Of a stretch of DNA of 64,000 bases, positions 35,841 through 46,212 are shown piece after piece. Source of the stretch: Firmicutes bacterium TM09-10 (GTDB taxonomy: Bacteria > Bacillota > Clostridia > Lachnospirales > Lachnospiraceae); the NCBI GenBank assembly GCA_003481005.1, contig QUKC01000014.1:1-64000 (forward strand). The letters are read 5' to 3'. A model generated the notes under the pieces. The model saw only the letters and a list, made by a program, of their open reading frames with translations. It was not told the origin of the DNA and did no database searches. Within the stretch, counting starts at the first letter, position 1; each line of letters begins with the position of its first letter. A program made the translations under genes and the position numbers.

Positions 35841-37847
35841 ATGAATACGCCTGTTTTACACCGTATCTGTATCGACAGAACAGCTCCCAAACCGGTATCT
35901 CCGGTCATTTATGGCTGGCACTATGAAGAGATCGGGATGATTGGTGACGGGGGATTGTATGCAGAGATGATTCGCAACCGGAATTTTTCAGAAAGCGGAA
36001 CGGCTCCGGGAATGCAGATAAAGGATGGATTATATCAGAATATACCTCATGCGGACAGGCCGAACTGTCTGCCGGAATATCTGCCGGAGCTGGATGGGTG
36101 GAGCGCATTGGGAGAGAGCGTTTCCATCGGTCGGATTACTCTGAATGAATCCGGACGTGTCTATGCGATGACGGTGAAGCGGTCTGCTTCTGAAAAAGAA
36201 GGGATATGTGGAGCGGCAAACAGCGGATTTTTCGGTATGCATACGCAGAAGGGGAAGAAATACCGGCTGTCGGTTTATCTTTGTTCGGAGCCCTCCGGGG
36301 GAGGCGTGAGAGTGGGCATTGCAGATAAGGAGGGATTTGCAACCACAGAAGCCCTGATTCAGGACATACCGGGGAAGAAGACGCATTATGAAGTGACGTT
36401 TACTGCAAAACGCACAGTGGAAGATGGAGTTTTTCTTCTTACGCCTCTGCAGAGCGGAGGGGTGACAGTTTTCTTTATTTCCCTGTTTCCCTGTGATACA
36501 TGGGACGGCGGACGTTCTGTTTTCAGACGGGACATCATGCAGAATATGTTGGATTATAAGCCGGAATTCCTGCGCTTCCCAGGCGGCTGTATCGTACATG
36601 GCGTCAATGTGGAGACAATGTACCATTGGAAGGAAACCATAGAGGATATATCGGTGAGAAAGAGTTCTTGGTGCAAGTGGCAGCCGCACTGGATTTCAAA
36701 TGGAATCGGGTACCATGAATTTTATGAGCTCTGCGAGTATCTTGGAGCGGACGCCATGTATGTGGCGCCGTGCGGATTGATCTGTACGGACTGGGCATTT
36801 CAGAAGGGAGACAGTGAAGATTTCTGTCATCCGGAGACAGAGGTGGAGGATTATATACAGGACTGCTTGGATGCCATTGAATACGCGATAGGACCGAAGG
36901 ACTCCGTCTGGGGAGCCAAAAGAGCAGCGAACGGCCATCCGGAGCCGTTCCCTCTGCGGTATGTGTCAATTGGAAACGAAGATTTCGGCCCGGCATATTA
37001 TGAACGGTATGAGAAATTCAGCGCTGCCATCCGAAGCCGCTATCCGCAGCTGATTCTGATTGCGGACAGCATCGTTGGAAACCGTAAGCATGGTGACTGG
37101 GGAGATAAACGGAAACGTCTTTCCTATTTCCACGATCCTGCCAGTATGGATTATTTCGATGAGCATTATTATGACAGCGGGGACTGGATCTTTGAAAATT
37201 TCGACCGTTTTGACTGTTATGACCGCAGCGGCCCGGGACTGATGTGTCTGGAGCTGGGGCTGAACTCAGAACAGCCGTCCGATGTTCTGTATGAGTCAAT
37301 TTTTTTGATGATGCTGGAAAAGAACGGGGATCTGAAGCCTATTTTTGCCGGAAGGCCTCTGATGCGCAACTGGGATTATGTAAAAGGAGAGCTGAATCCC
37401 TTTTATTATCATACGAACGGGGAAAGCTGGAAGACAGTGCATTATTATGCCAAGAAGCTGTTTCGGGACAATCGGTTTGACAGACTGTTTTCCGCATCCT
37501 GCTGCCGACAGGACGGCGGAGCGGTATTGGATGAAGAAACCTTATTTTCCACTGCGGGGCAGGACAGTACGACCGGGGATATCATAATAAAGACCGTCAA
37601 TCTTGCAGCGCATTCTATAGAAGCCCGTGTAGATGCGGGAATTTTGCAGACCGAAGCGTGTATTTATACGCTCAGGAATACGGATGCTCTTCCTAAAACA
37701 AAGGAGGCTTCCCAATGCGGAGGGCCGGATCTGTATCAGGGGCCGATTGACCTTGATAAGCCGTACACGTTTCCGCCCCGCTCCCTGACAGTAATGCGGA
37801 TTCCCGGAAAAAATCTTAAAAATAAAGGGTTGTCGAGAAATAGATAA
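35841..37847 (+). CDS. GH51 alpha-L-arabinofuranosidase, C-terminus replaced by IS sequence
   Basis: 668 residues, no signal peptide. The GH51 N-terminus PVIYGWHYEEIGMIGDGGLYAEMIRNRNF and the core FLRFPGGCIVHGVNVE are present. The acid/base Glu lies in YVSIGNEDFGPAYY, and the nucleophile is probably the Glu in MCLELGL. The C-terminal beta domain runs to PPRSLTVMRIPGKNL. The final residues (NKGLSRNR) are coded by the left end of the IS1182 element inserted at 37821, so the native C-terminus was lost or altered slightly. ATG 35841 lies nine bases after AGGAGG (35826-35831); ATG 35835 is too close. Confidence 0.9.
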   Translation: MNTPVLHRICIDRTAPKPVSPVIYGWHYEEIGMIGDGGLYAEMIRNRNFSESGTAPGMQIKDGLYQNIPHADRPNCLPEYLPELDGWSALGESVSIGRITLNESGRVYAMTVKRSASEKEGICGAANSGFFGMHTQKGKKYRLSVYLCSEPSGGGVRVGIADKEGFATTEALIQDIPGKKTHYEVTFTAKRTVEDGVFLLTPLQSGGVTVFFISLFPCDTWDGGRSVFRRDIMQNMLDYKPEFLRFPGGCIVHGVNVETMYHWKETIEDISVRKSSWCKWQPHWISNGIGYHEFYELCEYLGADAMYVAPCGLICTDWAFQKGDSEDFCHPETEVEDYIQDCLDAIEYAIGPKDSVWGAKRAANGHPEPFPLRYVSIGNEDFGPAYYERYEKFSAAIRSRYPQLILIADSIVGNRKHGDWGDKRKRLSYFHDPASMDYFDEHYYDSGDWIFENFDRFDCYDRSGPGLMCLELGLNSEQPSDVLYESIFLMMLEKNGDLKPIFAGRPLMRNWDYVKGELNPFYYHTNGESWKTVHYYAKKLFRDNRFDRLFSASCCRQDGGAVLDEETLFSTAGQDSTTGDIIIKTVNLAAHSIEARVDAGILQTEACIYTLRNTDALPKTKEASQCGGPDLYQGPIDLDKPYTFPPRSLTVMRIPGKNLKNKGLSRNR

Positions 37848-37854
37848 CCTCAAA

Positions 37855-37903
37855 CAGGGAGCATTGTGACTGGATCAGTCACAATGCTCCCTGAAATTTT
37901 TTC
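37855..37903 (+). terminator. Strong terminator carried by the IS1182 left end
   Basis: CAGGGAGCATTGTGACTG (37855-37872) pairs exactly with CAGTCACAATGCTCCCTG (37876-37893), loop of three, followed by a T-run. It lies inside the IS but now terminates the sulfatase-GH51 operon. Subterminal terminators of this sort protect IS elements from outside transcription. Confidence 0.85.
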
Positions 37904-37968
37904 TTATAAAAGAGAAAAAGATGGCTAACGACAGCCACCTTCTCTCCGTTCCATGGTATAATGGAACT

Positions 37969-39721
37969 ATGTTAACCAAAGACTATTATAACGACTTTTT
38001 TGACATTGGACAACAGAAAATTAACTTCAGTTTCTTCGAATTGAGTTTACCCGATGATGATCCAGTCTATACCCTGAAAAAGTGATGGAGGAATTAGATT
38101 TTTCAGGCCTGCTGGCCTGTTATTCCGATCAGGGAAGAACCGGATTTAACCCAATCATGCTGTATGCTGTTGTTACCTATGCAAATATGCGCGGAGTCAG
38201 GGCTGTTGACCGTATCGTAGACTTGTGCCGGAGAGATCTCGCTTTTATCTGGCTGACCAAAGGGCAGAAGCCACAGTGGGATGTTTTTTACGATTTTAAA
38301 GGAAAAAGCTGACAGGCGAAGTTCTGAATGAATTGAATTACCAGTTCATGCGCCGTCTGGAGAAGAAAGGACTGATCACCCTGAAAGAACTTTAAATCGA
38401 TGGGACAAAGATCGAAGCGAACGCCAACCGATACATGTTCGTCTGGCGGGGACACTCAATTACCATCTGGCTGGCCTGCTGGACACCATTGATGCCCTTT
38501 ATACAAAGTACAATGCCTTCCTGCGGGAGAATGGATACGGCCCGAAATACGACCTAGGGGAAGCTCGGATGTTTGTGATCGAGGGAATGGAAAAAGTCCG
38601 TCGTGTGATTGAGGAAAACCGGAAACGGAAACTGACCAAACACAAGAAGATTTCCAATAACACGATACTGGAGATCGATAATTGCTCTCCACTTGAGATC
38701 CTGAAACTGCAGAGAAATCTGACACAGATCGCACAGGGATAAGGGATAGGGTTTGTTCATAAAAAAAGAAAACAGAAACCAGAGATTTAAAAGCTTTATG
38801 AAGAACTGGAAGAATGCGGAAAGCGCCTGATGGGCTATAAGGATTGCTTTGAGATCATGGGGAAAGACCGGAACAGCTATTCCAAAACAGATCTGGAAGC
38901 AACCTTTATGCGCATGAAAGAAGATTCCTATGCTTAATGGGTAGCTTAAGCCGGCCTATAACTTCCAGATCGCGGTAGAGAACTATTTTATTGTCCATGG
39001 ATATGTGAGTAACGACCGGACAGATTACAATACGCTGATCCCTGTTCTGGAAAAGCACAGAAAAGCGTTTGGAAACAGCCTGGAGGCAGTGACTGCGGAC
39101 AGCGGCTACTGCAGCGAAAAGAACCTGTTGTATCTGAAAGAGAACGGGATCCGCAGCTATATCAAGCTTCAGGATCATGAGAAGAGGAAGACCGGGGCAT
39201 ACAGAGAAGACATCGGGAAGTATTACAACATGACATGCGCTGTGTTTGAAGATGAGCATTATTACATCTGCCATGACGGAAGGAAACTGCGGCATATCCG
39301 GACAGAGAGCAAAGAGCAGGATGGCTACACCCAGACGGTGGAAGTATACAGGTGCGCAGACTGCAGCGGCTGTGAACACAAAGCCAGATGTCTCTATAAA
39401 TACAATGCTGAAAAAAATCCGGACCAGAATAAGGTCATGAAGATCAATGAACGATGGAAAGAATTGCGGGAAGAGTCCAATGCGAATATACAGGGCGAAG
39501 AAGGGATCCTGAAACGGCAGACACGATCGATCCAGACGGAAGGGCACTTCGGGGATATCAAGGAGAATGAAAATTTCCGGCGGTTTAACTATCGGTCAAA
39601 GGAGAAAGTGTATAAAGAATTCATGCTGTATGCGATTGGCAGGAATATCATGAAATACCACCGCTTTTTACATGATGAAATTAAAAAATTTGAAGGGAAA
39701 AAGGAGCAGAAAGCAGCTTAG
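37969..39721 (+). pseudogene. IS1182-family transposase, several frameshifts and stops
   Basis: Starts MLTKDYYNDFFDIGQQ at 37969. The first break is near 38083, where the frame must shift to continue as VMEELDFSGLLACYSDQGRTGFNP. Further breaks occur between 38312 and 39005. The C-terminal 238 residues are open (39005-39721): AVTADSGYCSEKNLLYLKE, the Cys-rich CADCSGCEHKARC segment and QTEGHFGDIKENENFRRF with the last catalytic Glu. The element cannot move by itself. Confidence 0.88.
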
Positions 39722-39906
39722 TCGACAGAGCACTCCCGAAAATCCAGCCAAGGGGTTTTTGCGCCATAAAATAGGAGATAAAAAAAGAAGAGACAGTTCC
39801 GCAGAGGATTCAGGACTTAAATAAGCCCGAATTCTCAGGGATTGTCTCTTTCCTGCATGTCAGGGATTAAAAATCGGTATTAACCGACACCCCTTTATTC
39901 TGGAAT

Positions 39907-42117
39907 TTAAGAGGGGATATGACTGCGATATTTTCCGGGTGTTACGCCTTCCAGCTTTTTGAATACGCGGATAAAGGATACGTCGCTGCAGAAACCGCTT
40001 TGTATGGCAATGGCTGAAAGTGTCAGCTCCGGCTGGGACATCAGACTTTTGGCGTGATCAATGCGCAGCCGTTGGACATAATCCAGCATATTGCGTCCCG
40101 TTCCCTTTTTAAAAGCCTTTGAGACGTAGGCGTTGCTGACATTGAGCTGCTCAGATACGTAAAAAACGCTGAACATGGGATCCAGATAATGCTCCTGAGT
40201 AATGGCCATAATTTTGTCCACCATACTTTCCTGTGGAGATGCATTTAACAAATGCTCTGAAAGTTGCTGAGTGATTGAGTAATATTCGGATTCCAGCTGT
40301 TCAATGGAGGAACAATCCATCAGACGGTCCATAAGCGAGTACTTTTCCCAAAGATTATTTTCATTGAACTCGTTCATATCAGCAAGTACAGATACTGTAT
40401 GATCGATAAAGCTGAAAATCTTGCATTTGATGAATGGAAGGGAATAATGGTTATTTTTCAATTCGTCAAATATCTGCCGCTGGATAATGCGGGCGGCGTC
40501 AAAATCCTGATCTCTGAGAAGATTGGAATATTTCTTAAACCACATTTCAAACAGCAGATTGCGGTCGTAGGAAACGGCTACATGGCTGATCTCTGAATAA
40601 TGCATCTCCCCCCGTTCACCAAGAAAGCTCATATGATCAGTAATTTTCTGTGTTTCTTCATAGGCGAAGGCGAGCTGCGTCAGGCCGCGGTGAATATCGC
40701 TGAACGCAATCATGAGCTGATCCCTGTAACCGTGGAGAATATTGTTTATCCATTCATATGGCGGGCAGGTCGATGCACCAAAGTAAAAAATCTTTATATC
40801 ATACCTTCCTGAAAGAATGTGCCATTCCTGGCGGCTGTCCGCGAGAGGCGGCTGGGAAAAAGCGGCTAAAAGAGATTTTGGAAGGGAATCATATTCGCTG
40901 TAAATCCGGATCAACTGTACATAAGGCCCGCAGATCGTAAGATGGAATTTATTCATATATTCTGTAAGGAGAGAGTCTGAAAGAATTTCTCCATGGATGA
41001 GCTTATATAGCAGCCCTTCCATATACAGGCTATGGTTCTGAGAGATCAGTCTGGCAGAGCTGTTTCGGATATCCATCAGCTCGTCAATGGAGCGTTCTAT
41101 GCACTGCAGAGCAGATTCTTCCGCCGCTGAGCCGGGAGATACCTTGCTGGCAATGGAAGAAATCGGACGGTAGTTATAATTTGCCAGATAGATGCTGAGC
41201 AGAAATCCGCTGAGCAGTAAGACAACGAAACAGATGAAGGCAATCGTCTGACTGTCAGACAGTGTGCGCGCGAAGTCCAGAGTGGGTATAAAAGCAACAT
41301 GCAGAAGCGGATATTTGGCGGAAGATACGGCATACAGGGTATAGTCGCCCAAAGTATGAAGCCCGGGCGTGAGAGAGCCGGGATCAAGGCCGTACTGCTC
41401 CACAAGCTCCTGGGAAGAGATAGAGGAAAACAAAATATTGCCGGAATCATCCACTGTGAAAACCTCTGAAGACGTGGGAAGATCAGAGGCATCCCGGTAA
41501 GGGGAAACGAGCATTGGATCGACAACAAAGGCGAGAGTCCCCTTACCGTTTCCGGAAGATCCGTATGGAAGCGTATAAAGTATGGCAATATCCGAAGCAT
41601 AGCGCCCGGTACCGTTTAAGGAAATGCGGCTTCCTGCATGAAATTCATCCAGCAGGGAAATAAAGCGGTCATCGTTCAGGTGATACTGATTCCAAATCTG
41701 GATGGAATAGACAGAGGAATCCGTAATCAGCAGCTCCTGCTGCGGCAGATATATGAATATTGTGTTAATATAGATGCTCAGAAATTTATAGCTATTCAGC
41801 TTTTCTATTATAGAAGGGAGATCATAGTGCAGCTGCGGAGGAATATCGCCGTTGCAGGCGAGAAAGGTTTGTATGGCCTGATCGCCGCTTAACTCTCTGG
41901 CAAGGCTGTCCAATGCGTCAAGATTGCTCTCAAGAGAGGACTGATAGGAAATTGCCTCCTTATAAGCAAGCTGCCGGGAATAATTGGAAATAGTTCCGAT
42001 CAGGCTGGATGACAGAAAAAGCAGAATGCCGGTCAGGAGGACCAGAATCAATAAGTAGGAAACAAGAAGTTTACGAAAGAAAACAGCAGTTCTTAATTTC
42101 TTAAAAAAAGCTCTCAT
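39907..42117 (-). CDS. Membrane AraC-type regulator with extracellular sensor domain
   Basis: 736 residues. A membrane helix near 18-40 (LLVSYLLILVLLTGILLFL) and a second near 290-310 (CFVVLLLSGFLLSIYLA) enclose a ~250-residue extracellular, Cache-like sensor region. After a cytoplasmic linker, two AraC helix-turn-helix units sit at the end (MFSVFYVSEQLNVSNAYVSKAF and LSAIAIQSGFCSDVSFIRVF, ending GVTPGKYRSHI). This layout is typical of regulators next to LplABC-type sugar transporters. It is divergent from the transporter operon at 42558 and likely activates it. Confidence 0.93.
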   Translation of the reverse strand: MRAFFKKLRTAVFFRKLLVSYLLILVLLTGILLFLSSSLIGTISNYSRQLAYKEAISYQSSLESNLDALDSLARELSGDQAIQTFLACNGDIPPQLHYDLPSIIEKLNSYKFLSIYINTIFIYLPQQELLITDSSVYSIQIWNQYHLNDDRFISLLDEFHAGSRISLNGTGRYASDIAILYTLPYGSSGNGKGTLAFVVDPMLVSPYRDASDLPTSSEVFTVDDSGNILFSSISSQELVEQYGLDPGSLTPGLHTLGDYTLYAVSSAKYPLLHVAFIPTLDFARTLSDSQTIAFICFVVLLLSGFLLSIYLANYNYRPISSIASKVSPGSAAEESALQCIERSIDELMDIRNSSARLISQNHSLYMEGLLYKLIHGEILSDSLLTEYMNKFHLTICGPYVQLIRIYSEYDSLPKSLLAAFSQPPLADSRQEWHILSGRYDIKIFYFGASTCPPYEWINNILHGYRDQLMIAFSDIHRGLTQLAFAYEETQKITDHMSFLGERGEMHYSEISHVAVSYDRNLLFEMWFKKYSNLLRDQDFDAARIIQRQIFDELKNNHYSLPFIKCKIFSFIDHTVSVLADMNEFNENNLWEKYSLMDRLMDCSSIEQLESEYYSITQQLSEHLLNASPQESMVDKIMAITQEHYLDPMFSVFYVSEQLNVSNAYVSKAFKKGTGRNMLDYVQRLRIDHAKSLMSQPELTLSAIAIQSGFCSDVSFIRVFKKLEGVTPGKYRSHIPS

Positions 42118-42557
42118 TTTACTCCTTTCTTTTTCCAGGCAAAAAATGAAAACGAGATAAAAACTGAAAATTTATGGACAGAATATACAAGTTACAGAAA
42201 ACAAAATTGTAGTTAAATTCCAAAACTAGGGGTGAAACGGGTTAAAAGCTGAAAATTGTAAAATTGCATTTGATCACGTAAAATAAGCATATAGCATTTG
42301 TGAGAAATAGTCAATTCTATCCTAAAATATGGAAAATATTTATGCTGATTATATAATACACACTAAAGCATATAGGAATATCCGTATACATGAATCTATA
42401 TATGAATGAAGCGACATGGGCTTGGAACGGCTGGATAAATACCATGCAGAAAGGACATTAATCCAGAACGGCGGACATGGGAAGGGAGGAAAAAGAAAAA
42501 AAGAGGGAAAGACAGCAAAGGAAAAGAGAAGAAAAAAAGAAGGAGGAACAGAAATTT
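42118..42557. other. Divergent control region of the sugar-uptake operon
   Basis: AT-rich gap without a gene. TATAAT at 42352-42357 is the best -10 toward the operon, but there is no matching -35, consistent with activation by the AraC protein. A purine-rich run (42475-42545) leads into AGGAGG at 42541-42546. Short direct repeats such as GAAAATT/TAAAATT around 42240-42270 may be regulator sites; this is a guess. Confidence 0.4.
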
Positions 42558-44231
42558 ATGAGAAGATTTCAAAAAGCGGCGGCACTCGCAATTGGTGTAT
42601 GCATGACGGTATCCGCACTTGCCGGATGCGGCGGACAGAGCGGCGAAAGCGAGATGAAAACAGAAACGAAACAGGAGGCTGTTACGGAACAGGCTTCCGG
42701 GCAGAGCACGGAGGAAACCGGAATAACATTTCCTCTGGAAGAACAGGTTACCCTGACGATGTGGGCTCCATTCAATGTGAATGCAGCATCCGTTATGGAG
42801 GATTATAACGGGAGCCTGGTATTTCAGGAAATGGAAAAGCGGACGAATGTCCATATTGAATTTATCCATCCGGCAATCGGGCAGGACAGTGAACAGTTTA
42901 ACCTTATGATCGCTTCACAGGAATATCCGGACATGATTATGGGCGGAATCAGCAATTATGTCGGAGGCGGGGATCTGGCCGTTGAGGACGGCGTATTTTT
43001 ACAGTTAAATGATCTGATTGACCAATATGCGCCGAATTATAAGGCGATTCTGGAATCCAATCCGGAGGCCAAGAGACAGGCGTCCTCGGACAGCGGGATT
43101 ATGTCGTCCATATTGCCGATGATGCGTCAGGAAAATCTGTGCTGGTATGGTCCAGTGATCCGAAAGGACTGGCTGGAAGAGACCGGGTTGGATATTCCGG
43201 AAACGTTGGAAGAGTGGGAGGTTCTGCTGACGGAAATGAAGAAAAACCATCCGGATTCCACACCGCTTATTTTTCATCCGTCAGGAGCCTCTGCAGGAAA
43301 CTCATTCAGAGAAAGAGGATATGATTTTTGGGGACTCTTTATGTCTGCCTATGGAATCGGCACCAGTTCCGGAACATTTGGAGCCATGTACAACGACAAC
43401 GGAACCGTGAAATATGCGCCAATCGAGGACGGATTTAAAGATTATCTGGAAGTAATGAACCGTTGGTACGAAAATGGCCTGATTGATGCGGATTATCCCG
43501 CGCGTGATATGGACGGCGTGAATGCCCTGATTACATCCGGCATGGTCGGAGCGATGGTAGGATCCGTAGATATTGCCTCCAACCTGTTTGACAGCCAGGG
43601 GGTGGAATACGTTGCAGCTCCGTATCCTGTTTTGAAAGAAGGAGATCCCGTACGTCTTCGCGCATACGACGCGGTGGCCTCTCCGATAGGCAATTCTGTT
43701 TCCATCACCACCCAGTGCGAAAATCCGGAGATTGCCGTGGCCTGGCTGGACTATGCGTTCTCCGAGGAAGGCTCTCTGCTTTATAATTTCGGCGTAGAAG
43801 GAGACACCTATACAATGGTTGACGGTACGCCAACCTTTACGGATAAGGTGCTGAATAATCCGGACATTCCTGGTGAAACAGCGCTGTATCTGTATAAAAT
43901 GCAGGTATTTCCGCAGCTTCGCTGGGGAGCGCTGGCCAATCCAAGTACAGTAAAGAATCCCAAGGTTTTGGAAGAAAAGACGGCATGGACCGAGCAGGGC
44001 ACGGCAGAGCTGACAATGCCGCCGGTTTCTCTTACGGCAGAAGAGGGCGATGAGCTTGCAAAAATATTAACCACCACGGATGTCTATCAAAATGAAATGG
44101 TAACCAAATTCATAATGGGTGTAGAGCCTTTGGACAAATTTGACGAATACGTGAATGAAATGAAAAAAATGAAGATTGAGGATGCAATCGCTATCTATCA
44201 GAAAGCGCTTGACCGTTATCTGGCACGTTGA
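42558..44231 (+). CDS. Extracellular sugar-binding lipoprotein of an LplA/YtcQ-type ABC transporter
   Basis: 557 residues. A lipoprotein signal peptide is clear: MRRFQKAAALAIGVCMTVSA then lipobox LAGC near residue 25. The mature protein begins with a Gly/Ser/Glu-rich linker and has the family-1 solute-binding layout (VTLTMWAPFNVN, then EEWEVLLTEMKKNHPDSTPL, and a late WLDYAFSEEGSLLYNFG). It should capture oligosaccharides for the permeases downstream. ATG 42558 (AGGAGG eleven bases upstream) is chosen since it starts the signal peptide; in-frame earlier ATGs give a charged, implausible N-terminus. No ATPase gene is in the cluster, which usually means a shared MsmX-type ATPase. Confidence 0.94.
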   Translation: MRRFQKAAALAIGVCMTVSALAGCGGQSGESEMKTETKQEAVTEQASGQSTEETGITFPLEEQVTLTMWAPFNVNAASVMEDYNGSLVFQEMEKRTNVHIEFIHPAIGQDSEQFNLMIASQEYPDMIMGGISNYVGGGDLAVEDGVFLQLNDLIDQYAPNYKAILESNPEAKRQASSDSGIMSSILPMMRQENLCWYGPVIRKDWLEETGLDIPETLEEWEVLLTEMKKNHPDSTPLIFHPSGASAGNSFRERGYDFWGLFMSAYGIGTSSGTFGAMYNDNGTVKYAPIEDGFKDYLEVMNRWYENGLIDADYPARDMDGVNALITSGMVGAMVGSVDIASNLFDSQGVEYVAAPYPVLKEGDPVRLRAYDAVASPIGNSVSITTQCENPEIAVAWLDYAFSEEGSLLYNFGVEGDTYTMVDGTPTFTDKVLNNPDIPGETALYLYKMQVFPQLRWGALANPSTVKNPKVLEEKTAWTEQGTAELTMPPVSLTAEEGDELAKILTTTDVYQNEMVTKFIMGVEPLDKFDEYVNEMKKMKIEDAIAIYQKALDRYLAR

Positions 44232-44237
44232 GTGACC

Positions 44238-44324
44238 GGTCCTGCAGAAAGCGCCGCCATGTACTTTCTGCAGGACCTTTTTTGAGAGACAGGATCCGGC
44301 CGGAAGTGCTGATTCTCAAAAAAG
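44238..44324 (+). terminator. Intraoperonic terminator/attenuator with overlapping second inverted repeat
   Basis: GGTCCTGCAGAAAG (44238-44251) pairs exactly with CTTTCTGCAGGACC (44264-44277), followed by six T residues: a textbook terminator only seven bases after the lipoprotein stop. The T-run itself is part of a second exact inverted repeat, CTTTTTTGAGA (44277-44287) with TCTCAAAAAAG (44314-44324). It probably keeps permease expression below that of the binding protein. Confidence 0.85.
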
Positions 44325-44356
44325 AGCCGATAAAGAAGAGGAAAAGGGATGTTGAT

Positions 44357-45301
44357 ATGAATAAAGTCAAAAAGAACAAAAATACCGGGGAAGGCGTTGG
44401 ACAAAGGCTGAAACGGGATATCCGGCAGAATAAATATGTGTATCTTATGGCGGTTCCGGTTATCCTGTTTTATATCTGCTTCTGTTATCTCCCGATGGGC
44501 GGGCTTCTGATCGCTTTTCAGGATTATTCCCCAACAAAAGGCATTTGGGGCAGCAAATGGGTCGGATTTGAGAATTTCATTGACTTTTTTAATGACTATC
44601 AGTTTCCCAGACTGCTTCGCAATACGCTGACGCTGAGTCTGGAGCTGATCCTGTTTGGATTCCCAGCGCCGATTCTTCTGGCGCTGCTGATCAATGAACT
44701 ACGCGGGAAACGTTATCGGAAGGTAGTTCAGACAGTCAGTTATCTGCCGCACTTCATTTCACTGGTGGTTATTTGCGGCCTAATCAGCAACTTCACAGCC
44801 TCTACTGGTGTGATAAATCAGGTGTTGTCCTTTTTTGGATTTGAACCGAAAACATTTCTGATGGATCCAAAGCTGTTTCATCCTTTATTTGTAATATCGG
44901 ACATATGGCAGAGTGTCGGTTGGGGCAGCATCGTATACTTATCGGCCATTTCGGGAATTGATCCCGGATTATATGAAGCGGCAAGTATTGATGGAGCGGG
45001 ACGTTTTCGAAGGATCTGGCACATTACCTTGCCGGCCCTGATTCCAACGATTACTGTTTTATTTATTATGCGGATCGGAAATATCATGAATCTGGGATAT
45101 GAAAAGATTATTCTGCTGTATAATCCCACCATTATGGAAACGGCTGATATTATTTCCACATTTACATATCGGAGAGGACTTTTGGACGCAGACTATGGAT
45201 TCAGTACGGCAGTGGGTATGTTTAATTCTCTTGTGAATTTCGTGATCCTTTTTGTTGCAAACAAACTGAGCAGAAAGCTGACTGGAGAAAGTTTATGGTA
45301 A
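44357..45301 (+). CDS. ABC transporter permease, LplB type
   Basis: 314-residue inner-membrane permease for sugar uptake. After a basic cytoplasmic N-terminus the first helix is YVYLMAVPVILFYICFCYLPM, followed by five more helices. The EAA loop that contacts the ATPase is visible as YEAASIDGAGRFRRIWHITLP. ATG 44357 starts the basic N-terminus; longer in-frame readings run back into the attenuator. The ribosome site is modest (AAAAGGGATG). Works with the permease starting ten bases downstream. Confidence 0.93.
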   Translation: MNKVKKNKNTGEGVGQRLKRDIRQNKYVYLMAVPVILFYICFCYLPMGGLLIAFQDYSPTKGIWGSKWVGFENFIDFFNDYQFPRLLRNTLTLSLELILFGFPAPILLALLINELRGKRYRKVVQTVSYLPHFISLVVICGLISNFTASTGVINQVLSFFGFEPKTFLMDPKLFHPLFVISDIWQSVGWGSIVYLSAISGIDPGLYEAASIDGAGRFRRIWHITLPALIPTITVLFIMRIGNIMNLGYEKIILLYNPTIMETADIISTFTYRRGLLDADYGFSTAVGMFNSLVNFVILFVANKLSRKLTGESLW

Positions 45302-45311
45302 GGAGGAATTT

Positions 45312-46199
45312 ATGGTTACGAAACGTTCACCCGGAGAAATTATTTTTGACATTGGAAATGCTGTCTTTCTGGGAATACTGACGCTGATTTTTTTGTATCC
45401 CATGTGGTACGTGATCATGGCTGCTTTCAGTGATCCGGCCAGATTTGTCAGCCATACAGGATTATTGTGGCTTCCGGAAGGATTTTCGCTGGCAGGATTT
45501 AAGATGGTACTTAGAACCGCCAGTATTGTAACCGGATACGGGAATATCATTTTATATGTGATCACGGGCACAGCGCTGAATATCTTGCTGACCAGCATGG
45601 GAGCCTATGTGCTCAGCCGGAAAAAACTGTATATCCGCCGTTTTTTATCACTGGCGATCGTTTTTACCATGTATCTGTCCGGAGGTCTGATTCCCTTTTA
45701 TCTCACCGTGCGTAATCTGGGGCTGTATAATACGCGATTGGCACTGATTCTGCCGGTGGCGGTTAATACATGGAATCTGATAGTGATGCGCACATCCATG
45801 TCTCAGGTCCCGGACAGCCTGGAAGAAGCGGCAAAGATCGATGGCGCAAACGACTTTGTCATCCTGTTTCGCGTCATTCTGCCTGTCATTAAAAGCACGG
45901 TTGCCGTAATGGTTTTGTTTTACGCCGTGCAGCATTGGAACTCCTGGTTCAACGCCATGATTTTTCTGCAGGATCGGTCTAAATACCCGCTGCAGCTGTT
46001 CCTTCGGGAAATCCTGCTCAGCGGAAGCATGACGGATATCGCGACGGGATCGACTGGCGAAGACGTAAACAATGTTCTGACAATGAACATGCTGAAATAT
46101 TGTACCATTGTGGTTTCCACACTGCCCATTCTGTGTATCTATCCTTTTTTGCAGAAATATTTTGTGAAAGGTGTAATGATCGGTTCAGTGAAAGAATGA
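45312..46199 (+). CDS. ABC transporter permease, LplC/YtcP type (carbohydrate)
   Basis: 295 residues, six helices, second permease of the pair. The EAA loop is LEEAAKIDGANDFVILFRVILP. Helix one follows the short basic N-terminus (FDIGNAVFLGILTLIFLYPMWYV). AGGAGG lies just upstream of the ATG. The C-terminus KYFVKGVMIGSVKE is typical of this family. Confidence 0.95.
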   Translation: MVTKRSPGEIIFDIGNAVFLGILTLIFLYPMWYVIMAAFSDPARFVSHTGLLWLPEGFSLAGFKMVLRTASIVTGYGNIILYVITGTALNILLTSMGAYVLSRKKLYIRRFLSLAIVFTMYLSGGLIPFYLTVRNLGLYNTRLALILPVAVNTWNLIVMRTSMSQVPDSLEEAAKIDGANDFVILFRVILPVIKSTVAVMVLFYAVQHWNSWFNAMIFLQDRSKYPLQLFLREILLSGSMTDIATGSTGEDVNNVLTMNMLKYCTIVVSTLPILCIYPFLQKYFVKGVMIGSVKE

Positions 46200-46212
46200 G
46201 AGGGATTCTGTC

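Larger units (their letters stand above)
37821..39899 (+). mobile_element. IS1182-family insertion sequence, inactive
   Basis: Terminal inverted repeats AATAAAGGGTTGTCG (37821-37835) and CGACACCCCTTTATT (39885-39899) match at 14 of 15 positions. Inside are an 18-bp subterminal hairpin with T-tract (37855-37903), a TATAAT just before the transposase start, and a broken transposase. The left end overlaps the last codons of the GH51 gene. No target-site duplication was obvious. Confidence 0.8.
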
